DNA of 64,000 bases from a virus (IMGVR_UViG_3300009790_000004:1-64000), one strand, 5' to 3'. Numbered from the stretch's first letter, positions 8,501 through 16,729 are shown. The notes: generated by a model from the sequence alone, not told the origin. A program made the numbers and translations.

Positions 8501-9546
8501 TAGTTGCTATCTCTGCAACCACTGTTAATACATTCTCCTTCCAGTGTCTCGCTAATATTCCTTCTACTAACACAACTGCTCATACATTCGTAAGTGCAGG
8601 AACCAATGCGGTTCAAAGAGCGAATGGTCGTGCAACAATTAATGTCGCACCTGGAAAAGGATCTGCTCCTAAGTCATTCGATAATCAAGAGTTCGCAATG
8701 AGAAGTAAGTTCTCCAAGTTGAGACTTACTGGTCATGACTTCCTATTGATTGGTACAGGTAACACTGCACAAACAAACTATCCAAACACTGATGAGAACA
8801 CTGCATCACAGGGTAATGAAACTACTGTAGTTAACTCTGGTAAGATCTTCTTCGTGTCTACTGACCAAGGAGGTAACTTCAGAGTTGGAGAATACTTCTC
8901 AGTTAACCAGTTAACTGGTGCTGCTACATTGGATGCTTCTGCTTTCAACTTGTCTGGTTTGACAGAATTGAGACTGGGTGCTATCGGTGGTCAGATTGGT
9001 GAAGCGATTAACGAATTCTCCTCTGATGAATTGCTATCAGGTGACTCTAACCAAGCATGTCCTACAGAGAAAGCAGTTCGTGGTTTCTTAACCAGAGGTA
9101 AGATGGATAATACATCTGGTATCTTGGTTCCACCTAGAGGTGCTCAAGCTGCTAGACCTACTGGTAACGCATTGCTTGAAGGTGGTCTTCGTTACGACAC
9201 TGACGCAAATGGTTACGAGTACTACAATGGTACTTCTTGGTTACCTGTTGGTGCTTACGGTAATATCGATGCATCTAATAACATCACTGCTAGTAACAAG
9301 CAACAGATCTTCTGTAACACATCAAGTACTGCATTCACAGTTACTTTACCTGCCTCTCCAGTTAAGGGTGATAGCGTTAGAATCTTTGATGTCGCCAAGA
9401 CATTTGACTCTAACAACCTAACGATTGGTAGAAACGGTAACCCAATTATGGGTGACGCATCCGACCTAACAGTTAATACTGAGGGTGCTGCGTTTGAACT
9501 CGTGTTCTACGATGGCACACAAGGATGGAGAATCATTACCATCTAA
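5560..9546 (+). CDS. Giant tail fibre with carbohydrate-binding-like repeats and beta-helix region
   Basis: The 1,328 residues start with about six repeats of 50-70 residues (residues about 14-350) of the type WRGAW..TAYxxxDIVxYGxxxYVC, resembling CBM5/12 chitin-binding modules. A short linker (TKGDILTRDGTG) leads to a region starting IYFIDAQQGANANSGLTPDD, typical of right-handed beta-helix fibres and pectate-lyase-like proteins. The C-terminus contains VPPRGAQAARPTGNALLEGG and a YYNGTSWLPVG motif common at fibre ends. No catalytic triad was recognised. It is probably a host-recognition fibre on the virion surface. Confidence 0.85.
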   Translation: MAEFRLGRLKFNWRGAWAASTAYVIDDIVKYGASSYVCTTNHTSDASATGFPNDSAKWSLHLTGQNFAGDLTVSTGYVVQDIVKEGGNLYICTAQNTSTGIQSNWYSNDFPQYWDLYSEGVNFRGAFATDTYYGINDVVEYGPQLYRVTSPFQSPSDQTATGVSTSPHDIAGVGSDGFYPPASNFASFSNGVTALGEYDSTTRYQRGDLVEFGGSAYVAIGTNPKGDQPNQNPTLWSNLVQGIGTGSGATYDKTAQYAKGQIVTYGGNTYISDQLLIDNDKPPIGAAVTSSDVGVNGWSLLVRGQNWRGTWSNSNYYELGDLVEYSSSAYVSVGSSNLNVQPGTAVTMWQAFAIGDSAALLTTKGDILTRDGTGPTRQGIGTQGTYLRVSSTDEVEWQFAGQRTKIYFIDAQQGANANSGLTPDDAWQNISYASTAAQKVSNITNVVYDNTSGIATITAANHGLFARGDIRLAGISFTCAPQYAGVSTHIFPDGTQGFYFKVDSVTDSNTFVTNVSISTIAHTYVSGGTVTDSSPVIIKLSAGVFSEELPITLPKNFSIAGDVLRGSTVQPAPGISTEGVVPNARQTMFYVSDSTTIQAITMRGLQGFDYDANDPYETDKWQVKTGVGSTACGVYFRLNPSDPILFRSPYIKDCTAFSDVCLDGTGHGGAIGVFIEGGVHNLAPEGAGGKSMVFDAFTNIHSGGVGFFLEDDALAEIVSSFTYYCAFGYVSDDGSEIRSLSGNNSYGTYGALAVGFSTLETPRYGRMYGDKMTTVVGTYAGTLAVGATIRGTVSGCRAELTNDQSASDAIYFRYFAGFGNTFTDAADYNPAVGIGTSVFTPGEYCEVDSVGAGATGYFRLGTGANAANGQADILFEVAGLSTTPIVGDALGFTTVGMGFSDTNTYILRAITNYAEGTNYTPTAGSYNPSTGIVQLTANAHGMMVGDEIQLTPNSLTFTCAEDGGSAQKTYPRTTDPLYKTLVAISATTVNTFSFQCLANIPSTNTTAHTFVSAGTNAVQRANGRATINVAPGKGSAPKSFDNQEFAMRSKFSKLRLTGHDFLLIGTGNTAQTNYPNTDENTASQGNETTVVNSGKIFFVSTDQGGNFRVGEYFSVNQLTGAATLDASAFNLSGLTELRLGAIGGQIGEAINEFSSDELLSGDSNQACPTEKAVRGFLTRGKMDNTSGILVPPRGAQAARPTGNALLEGGLRYDTDANGYEYYNGTSWLPVGAYGNIDASNNITASNKQQIFCNTSSTAFTVTLPASPVKGDSVRIFDVAKTFDSNNLTIGRNGNPIMGDASDLTVNTEGAAFELVFYDGTQGWRIITI

Positions 9547-9553
9547 TGATTAC

Positions 9554-9580
9554 AAGGGGGTGAATAACCCCCTTCCTTTA
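9554..9580 (+). terminator. Hairpin terminator after the giant fibre
   Basis: AAGGGGGT (9554-9561) pairs with ACCCCCTT (9567-9574); the trailing T-tract is weak and interrupted by C. It is directly followed by a late promoter. Confidence 0.55.
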
Positions 9581-9587
9581 ATAAATA
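9580..9587 (+). promoter_or_regulatory. Late promoter (AATAAATA)
   Basis: Late -10 box 30 bases before the Cys/Gly-rich gene, right after a hairpin that separates it from the upstream fibre gene. Confidence 0.7.
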
Positions 9588-9617
9588 CAACTAACGAACC
9601 ACCATTCGGGTTAAACA

Positions 9618-10496
9618 ATGGCTAATTATCAAACATATAAAAAACTGCAGGGGGATCAGGCAATTCTAGCTGACTCGCTAGGTCCAGGACAGGTTTCTGG
9701 TCTATCGACTGGTATAATGTGCCGAAGTTTCTACTTCAACTGCTGTAACAACACTCCATGTAACGGAGGTTGCTGTTATCAGTGGACAGTTCCCAGTAAA
9801 GTAACAACTATTCAGTTTGAAATTATATCTGGTGGAGGATCAGGTGGTCCTGCTAGATGCTGTGGTGGTGGACCTGGTACTGGTGGTGGTGGCGGTGGAT
9901 ACGGCAGTAAGACAGTTTATTCAAACTGTGGTCACTTTACTGCTGGTTCTACACAATATACTATCTGTGCTGGTGCAAGTAGTAGGTGTTCATGTTGCGG
10001 ATGCTGTAATGGACGAACTGGTTGTGGATTCTACGGATGTCCTTCTTATGTCCAAGGTGGTGGACTAGGTACATTCTGTATGCAAGGTGGAACATACGGT
10101 GTTAAGCGTTGTACAAACAGTTGCTATACTTGTCTTAAGCAAAGTCAAAGAACTAACTGCTTTAACGGTTGTTCTGCATCATGGCCTGATGCACAAGATA
10201 AGTCATGTGCAATGAACCCTGAGAATGAATTCTATATTTGTGGTGTTTCTGGTGGTGAATTCAAGCATGTTAACTGTCACTCTGGTTCATGGTCAGTTGC
10301 TTCTACTCCTCCTGGTCCTTGGAGTGCTAACAGAAACTTTGGAACCAACCGTTGTGCTTATGGTAATGCTAGAGGATGTTGTTCAGCACAGTCCATCTGG
10401 CCTGGTGGTGGAGGACACTCTGGATCAACTCAAGGTGGACAATGTTGGGGAGACTGGGGTAATGGTGGTCTAGTTGTTGTTACAACTTGGTCTTAA
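9618..10496 (+). CDS. Cysteine- and glycine-rich virion protein
   Basis: The 292-residue protein has about 30 cysteines, many as CC pairs or CxC/CxxC clusters, and long glycine tracts. The N-terminus (MANYQTYKKLQGDQAILADSL) is polar and ordinary; there is no signal peptide. A central VTTIQFEIISGGGSGG segment looks like the start of a glycine-rich fibre-tip domain, and the end GNGGLVVVTTW is the beta-strand ending of such domains. It has its own late promoter and lies between fibre genes, so it is likely a tail-fibre tip or adhesin. Whether the cysteines form disulfides or bind metal is unknown. Confidence 0.75.
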   Translation: MANYQTYKKLQGDQAILADSLGPGQVSGLSTGIMCRSFYFNCCNNTPCNGGCCYQWTVPSKVTTIQFEIISGGGSGGPARCCGGGPGTGGGGGGYGSKTVYSNCGHFTAGSTQYTICAGASSRCSCCGCCNGRTGCGFYGCPSYVQGGGLGTFCMQGGTYGVKRCTNSCYTCLKQSQRTNCFNGCSASWPDAQDKSCAMNPENEFYICGVSGGEFKHVNCHSGSWSVASTPPGPWSANRNFGTNRCAYGNARGCCSAQSIWPGGGGHSGSTQGGQCWGDWGNGGLVVVTTWS

Positions 10497-10502
10497 TAAA
10501 TA
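10495..10502 (+). promoter_or_regulatory. Late promoter (AATAAATA)
   Basis: Late -10 box fused with the TAA stop of the Cys-rich gene, 31 bases before the next start. Confidence 0.7.
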
Positions 10503-10533
10503 GCATATGAGGGAGTACACCTGAACAAAACCA

Positions 10534-11304
10534 ATGGCAAACATTACTAAGACAGTATTATTTCCTGTTCCTACGGTATGGATGGGACAGGCACAAGACA
10601 CAACAAGGACAGGAATCTGTACTTATGTTGGACCCCAGAACATAACTATCTGGTACGAAAATAAAGGAACTGATGCTAATCCTGATTGGCATCAAGAGCA
10701 TTCCTTTGAAACTGGAACATGCGATAGAGAGGCTCCTCCTGGAAGTAAGATAGTTACTTTGGATGCAGATAAGTATCCAATGAATGCTATTGCTGTCTTC
10801 GGTGGTGTAGAAGGTCCATATCAAATAGAAACTCCTGCAGGTCCAGACTCAGAACCTAATCCTATTCTTAATGACTATCTTCACTTCCAAGAAGTGTTTG
10901 ATATGCTTTCATTAGATTATGATCATGTTAATAATAAGTGGCCAAGAGATCCTGTCTTCTCTAGTGATGGTACAGAGTGGAATAATTCTCATAGTCAAGG
11001 AAATGGTCCTGCTGATTCTACAACATTTGGTTGGGATTGGGTGAGAGAAACTAGAAATAATCTTTTAACTCAGTCTGATGATAAGATTCCTACTGATGCT
11101 CCTTCTAATTTCCAGTCTCCTTGGAAAGATTATCGTCAGAAGTTGAGAGATCTTCCTAACACTTGGGTAGGTGTAGGTACAGAAACATATAAAATTGTAT
11201 GGCCACACGAACCATCTGATACTCCTAACAGTGGAGATGCTGCTGACACTAGTGATTTCTGGAGTGGTGGTACATCTAAAGCACCAGAGGATATAGATCC
11301 TTAA
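10534..11304 (+). CDS. Tail protein with tail assembly chaperone-like C-terminus
   Basis: This 256-residue protein starts with a beta-rich region similar in style to virion proteins (VWMGQAQDTTRTGICTYVG). Near residues 199-211 it carries PWKDYRQKLRDLP, which matches the W-x-x-YRQ-x-LRDLP signature of the phage tail assembly chaperone family. The C-terminus is acidic and disordered (APEDIDP). It probably assists or decorates the preceding fibre proteins. It has its own late promoter. Confidence 0.7.
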   Translation: MANITKTVLFPVPTVWMGQAQDTTRTGICTYVGPQNITIWYENKGTDANPDWHQEHSFETGTCDREAPPGSKIVTLDADKYPMNAIAVFGGVEGPYQIETPAGPDSEPNPILNDYLHFQEVFDMLSLDYDHVNNKWPRDPVFSSDGTEWNNSHSQGNGPADSTTFGWDWVRETRNNLLTQSDDKIPTDAPSNFQSPWKDYRQKLRDLPNTWVGVGTETYKIVWPHEPSDTPNSGDAADTSDFWSGGTSKAPEDIDP

Positions 11305-11335
11305 GGATGCAAAACGAAATTCAACTTTTTGTTCC

Positions 11336-11386
11336 AAAATTTCGGGAATTTTTTTCTCGGAATTTTTTTGTCTGTGAGGATTTGTT
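11336..11386 (+). promoter_or_regulatory. Conserved AT-rich leader element, copy 1
   Basis: The upstream region has two GGAATTTTTTT tracts and ends with the pattern AATTTTTTTG-(6)-GAGGATTTGTTATG. A closely similar arrangement stands at 25318-25367 before another gene. It could be a terminator/leader or a transcription-factor site; no promoter consensus is evident. Confidence 0.4.
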
Positions 11387-12208
11387 ATGTTTGAACCGAG
11401 TACTAATCGTAATGAACAAGTAATCAGGAATGTTGGACCTGATTGTAGGACAGTAGTGGTTATTGATAACTTCTATGAAAATCCTAGTGAAGTAAAAGAA
11501 CTAGCAGTACAAGCAGAAAAGTGGAGAAGAGATGAATTAATCAAGGGTCTTGCTGGAGAGAGATGTTATATAGAGACTAAAGAATTTAAGGAGAAGACTA
11601 AATCAGTATTCGATAAGTACTGTAAAGATAGTACTCTTTGGAAGCATTCTTTCTCTGATAGAATGTATGAATGTCATTGGGATAACGCAGGATTCTTATG
11701 TAATATAATGAATTCTAATAGTATTGGTGCTGATCCTTGGTTGTCCATACCACATCAAGATTCTTATTCAACTTCGTATATTGATAGTAGTGGTGGGTAT
11801 GTTGATGAACATGGTGTTACTCGTGGTATAGTTGGACAATGCACTCAATCTACTTTTGATTATAATCAATTTGGTGTTGTTATCTTTCTAAATTATCCTG
11901 ATGAATGTCAAGGTGGTACTAATTTATATTCTTATAAAGGAAATATGACTCTTCCTTATAATGTGATGGATTATATTGATAAACCAGAGATGTTTGATGA
12001 TATTGTAAAAACTCCTGATGATGTATGGAATTTTTTACGAGAATGGATGCGTGGAGGATACGATGGAGTATGGAAGGTTGAACATGAGTTTAAGATGGTG
12101 TATAATAGACTGATAATGTATGAATCTGATGTCTTACACTCCCCAAACGCTGACCCCACTATGTTTACTGATGGGTATGACCGTATAAATCAGGTTGTTT
12201 TTCTATGA
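11387..12208 (+). CDS. DUF6445-like 2OG-Fe(II) oxygenase-fold protein
   Basis: The 273-residue protein has a jelly-roll oxygenase pattern: PHQDS (His123, Asp125), GVVIFLNYP, GGTNLYSYKG, VLHSPN (His251) and DRINQVVFL (Arg266). It opens the sugar island and precedes the glycosyltransferase. A hydroxylation on a sugar, a fibre or a small molecule are all open. It is preceded by the AT-rich element at 11336. Confidence 0.7.
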   Translation: MFEPSTNRNEQVIRNVGPDCRTVVVIDNFYENPSEVKELAVQAEKWRRDELIKGLAGERCYIETKEFKEKTKSVFDKYCKDSTLWKHSFSDRMYECHWDNAGFLCNIMNSNSIGADPWLSIPHQDSYSTSYIDSSGGYVDEHGVTRGIVGQCTQSTFDYNQFGVVIFLNYPDECQGGTNLYSYKGNMTLPYNVMDYIDKPEMFDDIVKTPDDVWNFLREWMRGGYDGVWKVEHEFKMVYNRLIMYESDVLHSPNADPTMFTDGYDRINQVVFL

Positions 12209-12234
12209 CTATATAATTTGTTGAGAATCATAGT

Positions 12235-13212
12235 ATGAGATCTAAAGTATTCTTTATTAATGGTGGAGCTGGCAGAGTAGTTGCATCCATCCCTGCATTA
12301 GAAAAATATGCTGAAACTCATGACGATTTTATAATTGTCTGTGAGGGTGGTATGAATTTCTACAGAGGACATCCTGTATTACATAAGTATGCCTATGATA
12401 ATTGGCATAAAGGATTGTTTGAAGATAAGATTAAAGACAGGGATTGTATGACCCCTGAACCATATAGAATATGGCACTATTATAATCAGAAGTGTAGTCT
12501 TGCTCAAGCATTTGATATAGAAATCAATGGGTTAGATGAACCAAGAGAATTACCAGCACCTAATGTTACATTAGCGAAAGGAGAGGGTATTCAAGGACTT
12601 CAGTTAGTAGATGAAGCAATAAAAACTACAGGAAAAGAAAAGGTTATAGTTATTCAACCATTTGGTAGAGGTATCATGGATACTGGTGGGTATATGTTTG
12701 ATCCCACCTCTCGTAGTTTCAATTTACAAGACATCAGTACAATCATTAATGATTTAAAGAAAGATTATTGTGTAATTGTGATGTCAGAGTTTCCTTTTAC
12801 TACAGAAGAGAAAGAATCAAAAGATGCATATATTCTCCCTAATATAGAAGACATTCGTATCTGGGCAGGGATTATAGACAGAGCAGATCATTTCTTAGGA
12901 TGTGATTCTGTTGGTCAACATATTGCTAAAGCAGTTGATAGTACTGTCACTGCTGTGATTGGATCAACATATCCTATTAATATATCCTATCCAGATGATC
13001 CAAAATTTGATATAATAGATCTCGGTGAAGATAAAAGAACTTTCTCTCCTATTAGGTTGACTATGGAGGACTATCAGGACATGCAGAATGATGAATGTAT
13101 GTCTATGACTGAAGAAGATATCGCTGCAGTGATTAAATCATGTAGAGATAGACTTGGCAAACCTGTCAAGAAAAAAATTGTACAAGCAGAAACTAAGGGG
13201 TTTGGAAAATGA
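12235..13212 (+). CDS. GT9 heptosyltransferase-like glycosyltransferase
   Basis: The 325 residues fit a GT-B fold of the heptosyltransferase family (GT9). The N-terminal domain begins FFINGGAGRVVASIPALEKY, equivalent to the GDxlxxlPalr start of GT9. The second domain has IVIQPFGRG, and the donor-site signature DHFLGCDSVGQHIAKA is close to the GxDSGxxHlAaA motif, followed by VIGSTYP. GT9 enzymes transfer heptose from ADP-heptose, and genes for that donor follow within 5 kb. It overlaps the carbamoyltransferase by ATGA. The acceptor is unknown. Confidence 0.75.
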   Translation: MRSKVFFINGGAGRVVASIPALEKYAETHDDFIIVCEGGMNFYRGHPVLHKYAYDNWHKGLFEDKIKDRDCMTPEPYRIWHYYNQKCSLAQAFDIEINGLDEPRELPAPNVTLAKGEGIQGLQLVDEAIKTTGKEKVIVIQPFGRGIMDTGGYMFDPTSRSFNLQDISTIINDLKKDYCVIVMSEFPFTTEEKESKDAYILPNIEDIRIWAGIIDRADHFLGCDSVGQHIAKAVDSTVTAVIGSTYPINISYPDDPKFDIIDLGEDKRTFSPIRLTMEDYQDMQNDECMSMTEEDIAAVIKSCRDRLGKPVKKKIVQAETKGFGK

Positions 13213-15023
13213 CACAGTGGATTGCTGGTATAGCAAGAGGACATAACGGTGGGGTATGTCTCCTTAAAGATGGTGAGATTGTATTTGCTGTAGAAGAGGA
13301 AAGAATTTCTCGTCGCAAGTATGATGGTGCTCCTCTTGCATCAATGATGTTGATCAAAGAGTATACTGATAGACTTGATTATCTTGTCATTGGTCATACT
13401 CAGATGGCAGCAAAAGATTGTCCTACATTAGAATATTCTTTTGAACCTGCTTATGTAGGACTTGCAAGAAAGTTAGGACTGATTGAAGATCGTAGTAATG
13501 ATGATCCAGCGAAGGGGCATTCCCAAGTTATTGATCTAGGAAATATACATCATAAGTTACATGCTGCGTGTGCATTTTACCGTTCTGGATTTGCGGATGC
13601 AACAGCTTTAGTAGTTGATGGTGCAGGTACATTCATTGACTTCACTATCATGGATAGACAGGATACAGTATGGGAAATTGAAACTATATTTGATTGCACT
13701 TATCCTAAGGAAATTAATACTGTATGGAAGCATCTAGGTACTAGAGGGCCTGCTACTACAGCAACCATCCCTGAAATGGAAGCAAAGGAAATATATCCTA
13801 CTGAGAAAGGAACCTTTGAGTATCTACTTGATGAAACTTGTGGTATTGTTAAAGCATATGAGGCAGTTACACAGTATTGTGGGTGGCATGCTATTGAAGC
13901 AGGGAAAACTATGGGATTATTTCCATACGGTAAACCCAACCCAGAAGTACCTAAGATCTTTAAGGAGTTTGGTACGGTAGATAGGAATGTAATGATTCCT
14001 ACCTATCCAAATGCAGGACATGTTAATATACATGAGTATCCTTTCCTTGATGAGCATCCAGATCCTGATGAAAAGGATTCAGATCTAACTAAGTATGAGA
14101 ATAGAAGAGACTTAGCGTATGCAGTACAGGTAGAGACGCAAGAAGCAGTTTTAAAACTCATTCGTAAGGCAGTTGAGATGACTGGTAAGAAGAATGTAGT
14201 ATTGTCTGGTGGATATGGATTAAATTGTGTTGCAAACTACTGGTATCTTGAACAGTTAAAGGATGAAGGCATCAATCTATTTGTAGAACCAGTAAGTAAT
14301 GATGCTGGTACTGCTATTGGAGCAGCACTTTATGTTTATTATAAAGCACTTCAACCTCATGAATTTTTTGAACCTAAACCTCAGATAGACACATTATATC
14401 TTGGACCTGAATACAATTATTCTTCAGAAGATATTCAGAAGGTAGCTGATAAGTATGGTGGTGTAGTTCAAGGTGCTAATCATGAGGATATAATTAAGTT
14501 GATTACCTCTGAGAATATTGTAGCAATGTTCCAAGGTAAGTCTGAGTCTGGTCCTCGTGCTCTTGGTAATCGTTCTATCTTATATGATCCTCGTGATCCT
14601 GAGGGTAAGGACTTTGTTAATACTGTAAAGCATCGTGAATATTTCAGACCATTTGCAGGTACTATTCTTCAAGAACATGTACATGAGTGGTTTGATCTTC
14701 GTGGTATGGATGAGACTCCATTCATGATGTATGCTGTTAAGTGTCAAGAAGGAATAGAAGAGAAGATCCCTGCTATCATTCATGTGGATGGTACATGTAG
14801 GATTCAAACAGTAACAGAAGAACAAAACAAAAATTACTATGAGCTCATCCAAGAATTCTTTAAACAGACTGGTTGCCCTATCCTCTTTAATACTTCCTTT
14901 AATTTGGGTGGAGAACCTCTGGTTGAAACACTCGAAGATGCTGTCAAGACTATTGCTAATAGTGACATTGAGTATCTTTATTTACCTGAGTATGGCAAGA
15001 TGATTACAGTAAAGGATGACTAA
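13209..15023 (+). CDS. NodU/CmcH-family carbamoyltransferase
   Basis: The 604-residue enzyme would transfer a carbamoyl group from carbamoyl phosphate (through carbamoyl-adenylate) to a hydroxyl. The N-terminal ASKHA-type domain shows GIARGHNGGVCLL, VEEERISRRK and VDGAGTFIDF, with NIHHKLHAACAFY supplying the metal-binding histidines and a VLSGGYGLNC segment. The C-terminal YrdC-like domain begins near GKSESGPRALGNRS and contains FRPFAGTI. The length is normal for the family. It is coupled to the GT9 gene and followed by the heptose genes, so a carbamoylated heptose is a plausible product. Confidence 0.92.
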   Translation: MTQWIAGIARGHNGGVCLLKDGEIVFAVEEERISRRKYDGAPLASMMLIKEYTDRLDYLVIGHTQMAAKDCPTLEYSFEPAYVGLARKLGLIEDRSNDDPAKGHSQVIDLGNIHHKLHAACAFYRSGFADATALVVDGAGTFIDFTIMDRQDTVWEIETIFDCTYPKEINTVWKHLGTRGPATTATIPEMEAKEIYPTEKGTFEYLLDETCGIVKAYEAVTQYCGWHAIEAGKTMGLFPYGKPNPEVPKIFKEFGTVDRNVMIPTYPNAGHVNIHEYPFLDEHPDPDEKDSDLTKYENRRDLAYAVQVETQEAVLKLIRKAVEMTGKKNVVLSGGYGLNCVANYWYLEQLKDEGINLFVEPVSNDAGTAIGAALYVYYKALQPHEFFEPKPQIDTLYLGPEYNYSSEDIQKVADKYGGVVQGANHEDIIKLITSENIVAMFQGKSESGPRALGNRSILYDPRDPEGKDFVNTVKHREYFRPFAGTILQEHVHEWFDLRGMDETPFMMYAVKCQEGIEEKIPAIIHVDGTCRIQTVTEEQNKNYYELIQEFFKQTGCPILFNTSFNLGGEPLVETLEDAVKTIANSDIEYLYLPEYGKMITVKDD

Positions 15024-15447
15024 AAGATTTATTCATCCCTTTGCACCAGTAAGAGTCTTTGTTAATGGTACATTTGATCTCTTACATCCAGGTCACATAG
15101 CATTATTAAACTATGCTAGATCTCTTGGTAATTATGTTATAGTTGGTATTGATACTGATGATAGAGTACGGGAAAAGAAAGGACCAACCCGTCCGATATA
15201 TAATCAGGAAGATAGAGGACTCATGCTTGTTGCTCTATCATCAGTTGATGAGGTTAGGTACTTCGATAGCGATGAATCTCTTGAGGCATTGGTAAAATCA
15301 ATCAAACCTGATATAATGGTGGTTGGTTCTGATTGGAAAGACAAGTCGGTCATTGGATCGTATTGGTCTTCAGATTTAAAATTCTTTGATAGGATAGAAA
15401 AGTATGCAACTAGCAAGACAGTACAATGTATTATTGATCGGGGATAG
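15016..15447 (+). CDS. Heptose-1-phosphate adenylyltransferase-like (HldE C-domain)
   Basis: This 143-residue protein of the cytidylyltransferase-like fold has the motif NGTFDLLHPGH (HxGH, residues 24-27), then GIDTDDRVREKKGPTRPI and the KPDIMVVGSDWK segment, closely following the C-terminal domain of bifunctional HldE (RfaE). That domain makes ADP-D,D-heptose from heptose-1-phosphate and ATP. A glycerol-3-phosphate cytidylyltransferase is the alternative, but the adjoining kinase and HldD favour HldE. It overlaps the kinase gene by 44 bases. Confidence 0.82.
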   Translation: MTKRFIHPFAPVRVFVNGTFDLLHPGHIALLNYARSLGNYVIVGIDTDDRVREKKGPTRPIYNQEDRGLMLVALSSVDEVRYFDSDESLEALVKSIKPDIMVVGSDWKDKSVIGSYWSSDLKFFDRIEKYATSKTVQCIIDRG

Positions 15448-16186
15448 CTGCACCGATGAGTGGGTGTACGGATCTTGTGATCGTTTAAGTCCTGAAGGAC
15501 CAATTCCTGTATTAAAATATGCAGAGAAGCAGACTGCTCCTGGTATGGCTGCTAATGTTAATGAGAATCTAAAGTCTCTTGGTATTAATGTTAATTTTAT
15601 AACAAACAAAGAAGAGATAAAGAAGACTAGGTATGTTGATCAGAGATCTAATCAACAGATCATGCGTCTTGATGTTGAACCAAAGGTAGAACCATTAAAA
15701 CAGCATCAAATTATTATGGCAGCAATGCATCAGCAGTATGATGCTATAGTTGTATCGGATTATAATAAAGGATTTGTTGATCTTGATTTGATTCAAGATC
15801 TTGCAAGAAAGAATCCAGAGATAAAAGTTTTTGTTGATACTAAGTCAACTACACCACCTAGTAGAGACAATATAATATACAAGATTAATCAGAAAGAGTT
15901 TGAAGCATTAAGAGAGGATCATATTCCTCGTTCTAGTAACTGTATAGTAACTATGGGTGCTAACGGTGCTCTATGGAATAAAGAACAGTTCCAAGTTCCT
16001 ATTGCCAGAACATTTGATGTGACTGGTGCTGGTGATACTTTCTTAGCAGCATTGGTATTTTACTACATACAAATTGATTCTATGGAAGAGTCAATTGCTT
16101 TTGCTAATAGAGCAGCAGCAAAGGCAGTAGAGAATCCTGGCACATATACATTAACAATGGAGGATGTAGATGAGATACTGCATTGA
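15404..16186 (+). CDS. PfkB-family heptose-7-phosphate kinase-like (HldE N-domain)
   Basis: The 260-residue ribokinase-fold protein matches the N-terminal half of HldE: VLLIGDSCTDEWVYGSCDRL, then SPEGPIPVLK and PGMAANVNENLKSLG (HldE has PGGAANV at this place), IVVSDYNKG, and DVTGAGDTF (208-212, catalytic Asp211). HldE-N phosphorylates D,D-heptose-7-phosphate at C1. It is about 60 residues shorter than the E. coli domain. The start lies inside the upstream gene in another frame, so the two HldE halves are separate, in inverted order and overlapping. Confidence 0.83.
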   Translation: MQLARQYNVLLIGDSCTDEWVYGSCDRLSPEGPIPVLKYAEKQTAPGMAANVNENLKSLGINVNFITNKEEIKKTRYVDQRSNQQIMRLDVEPKVEPLKQHQIIMAAMHQQYDAIVVSDYNKGFVDLDLIQDLARKNPEIKVFVDTKSTTPPSRDNIIYKINQKEFEALREDHIPRSSNCIVTMGANGALWNKEQFQVPIARTFDVTGAGDTFLAALVFYYIQIDSMEESIAFANRAAAKAVENPGTYTLTMEDVDEILH

Positions 16187-16520
16187 TATAGATGGTACTA
16201 TCTGTACTCCTGGTGAGGGGTGTGGCACATGTCAGTATGAAGGTGCTACTCCTAAGAAGGATAGGATAAAAGAGATCAATAAATTATATGATGAGGGACA
16301 CTACATTATATACTTTACTGCTCGTGCAATGGGTAGGAATAAAACTAAACCTCATGAGGAGGCAGCAAGGGTTGCAGAAGAGTTGCTGAGACCACTAACT
16401 AAATGTCAGCTAGATATATGGGGTTGTAAATATCATGAGTTACTTATGGGCAAACCACATGCAGACATCTTTATTGATGACAAGGCATGTCCTGATACTG
16501 TATTTTTTAATGAGGATTAA
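16170..16520 (+). CDS. HAD-superfamily phosphatase
   Basis: This 116-residue minimal HAD protein shows motif I DIDGT (Asp6, Asp8), YFTARAMG as motif II, and FIDDKA as motif IV. It lacks the cysteine zinc loop of typical GmhB. Small HADs of this type occur in capsule and LPS clusters. Its place between HldE-N and HldD suits a heptose-1,7-bisphosphate phosphatase step that GmhB normally performs; this is inferred from context. It overlaps the kinase end by 17 bases. Confidence 0.8.
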   Translation: MRYCIDIDGTICTPGEGCGTCQYEGATPKKDRIKEINKLYDEGHYIIYFTARAMGRNKTKPHEEAARVAEELLRPLTKCQLDIWGCKYHELLMGKPHADIFIDDKACPDTVFFNED

Positions 16521-16729
16521 TGGCACTATCTAAACAAACATTAGACTATTTACTTGAAGCGGAAGGTAGTATTAGATCAGCAGTTAAGTGTGCTGCTACT
16601 AATGAATCTCCTTTAGTTGTTTCTTCATTGTCAAAATTATTATATGATCTTGATCATATGAAAAGGTTTGAGGAACTGTCTGATATTATGGACCAGGCGA
16701 TAAGAGATAAGAAAGATGAAAGAGACTAA
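16520..16729 (+). CDS. Small helical hypothetical protein (69 aa)
   Basis: The start overlaps the upstream TAA by one base and the end overlaps the cupin gene by 14 bases. The product is predicted helical and charged (LSKLLYDLDHMKRFEELSDIMDQ), with no known domain. Context places it in the sugar operon; it may be a small partner protein. Confidence 0.6.
   Translation: MALSKQTLDYLLEAEGSIRSAVKCAATNESPLVVSSLSKLLYDLDHMKRFEELSDIMDQAIRDKKDERD

Noticed and set aside
12184-12217. Promoter between 11387 gene and GT9 gene (TATAAATC at 12184; TATAAT at 12212)
   Set aside because: The first has a mismatch and lies in coding sequence; the second has no -35 at the correct distance.
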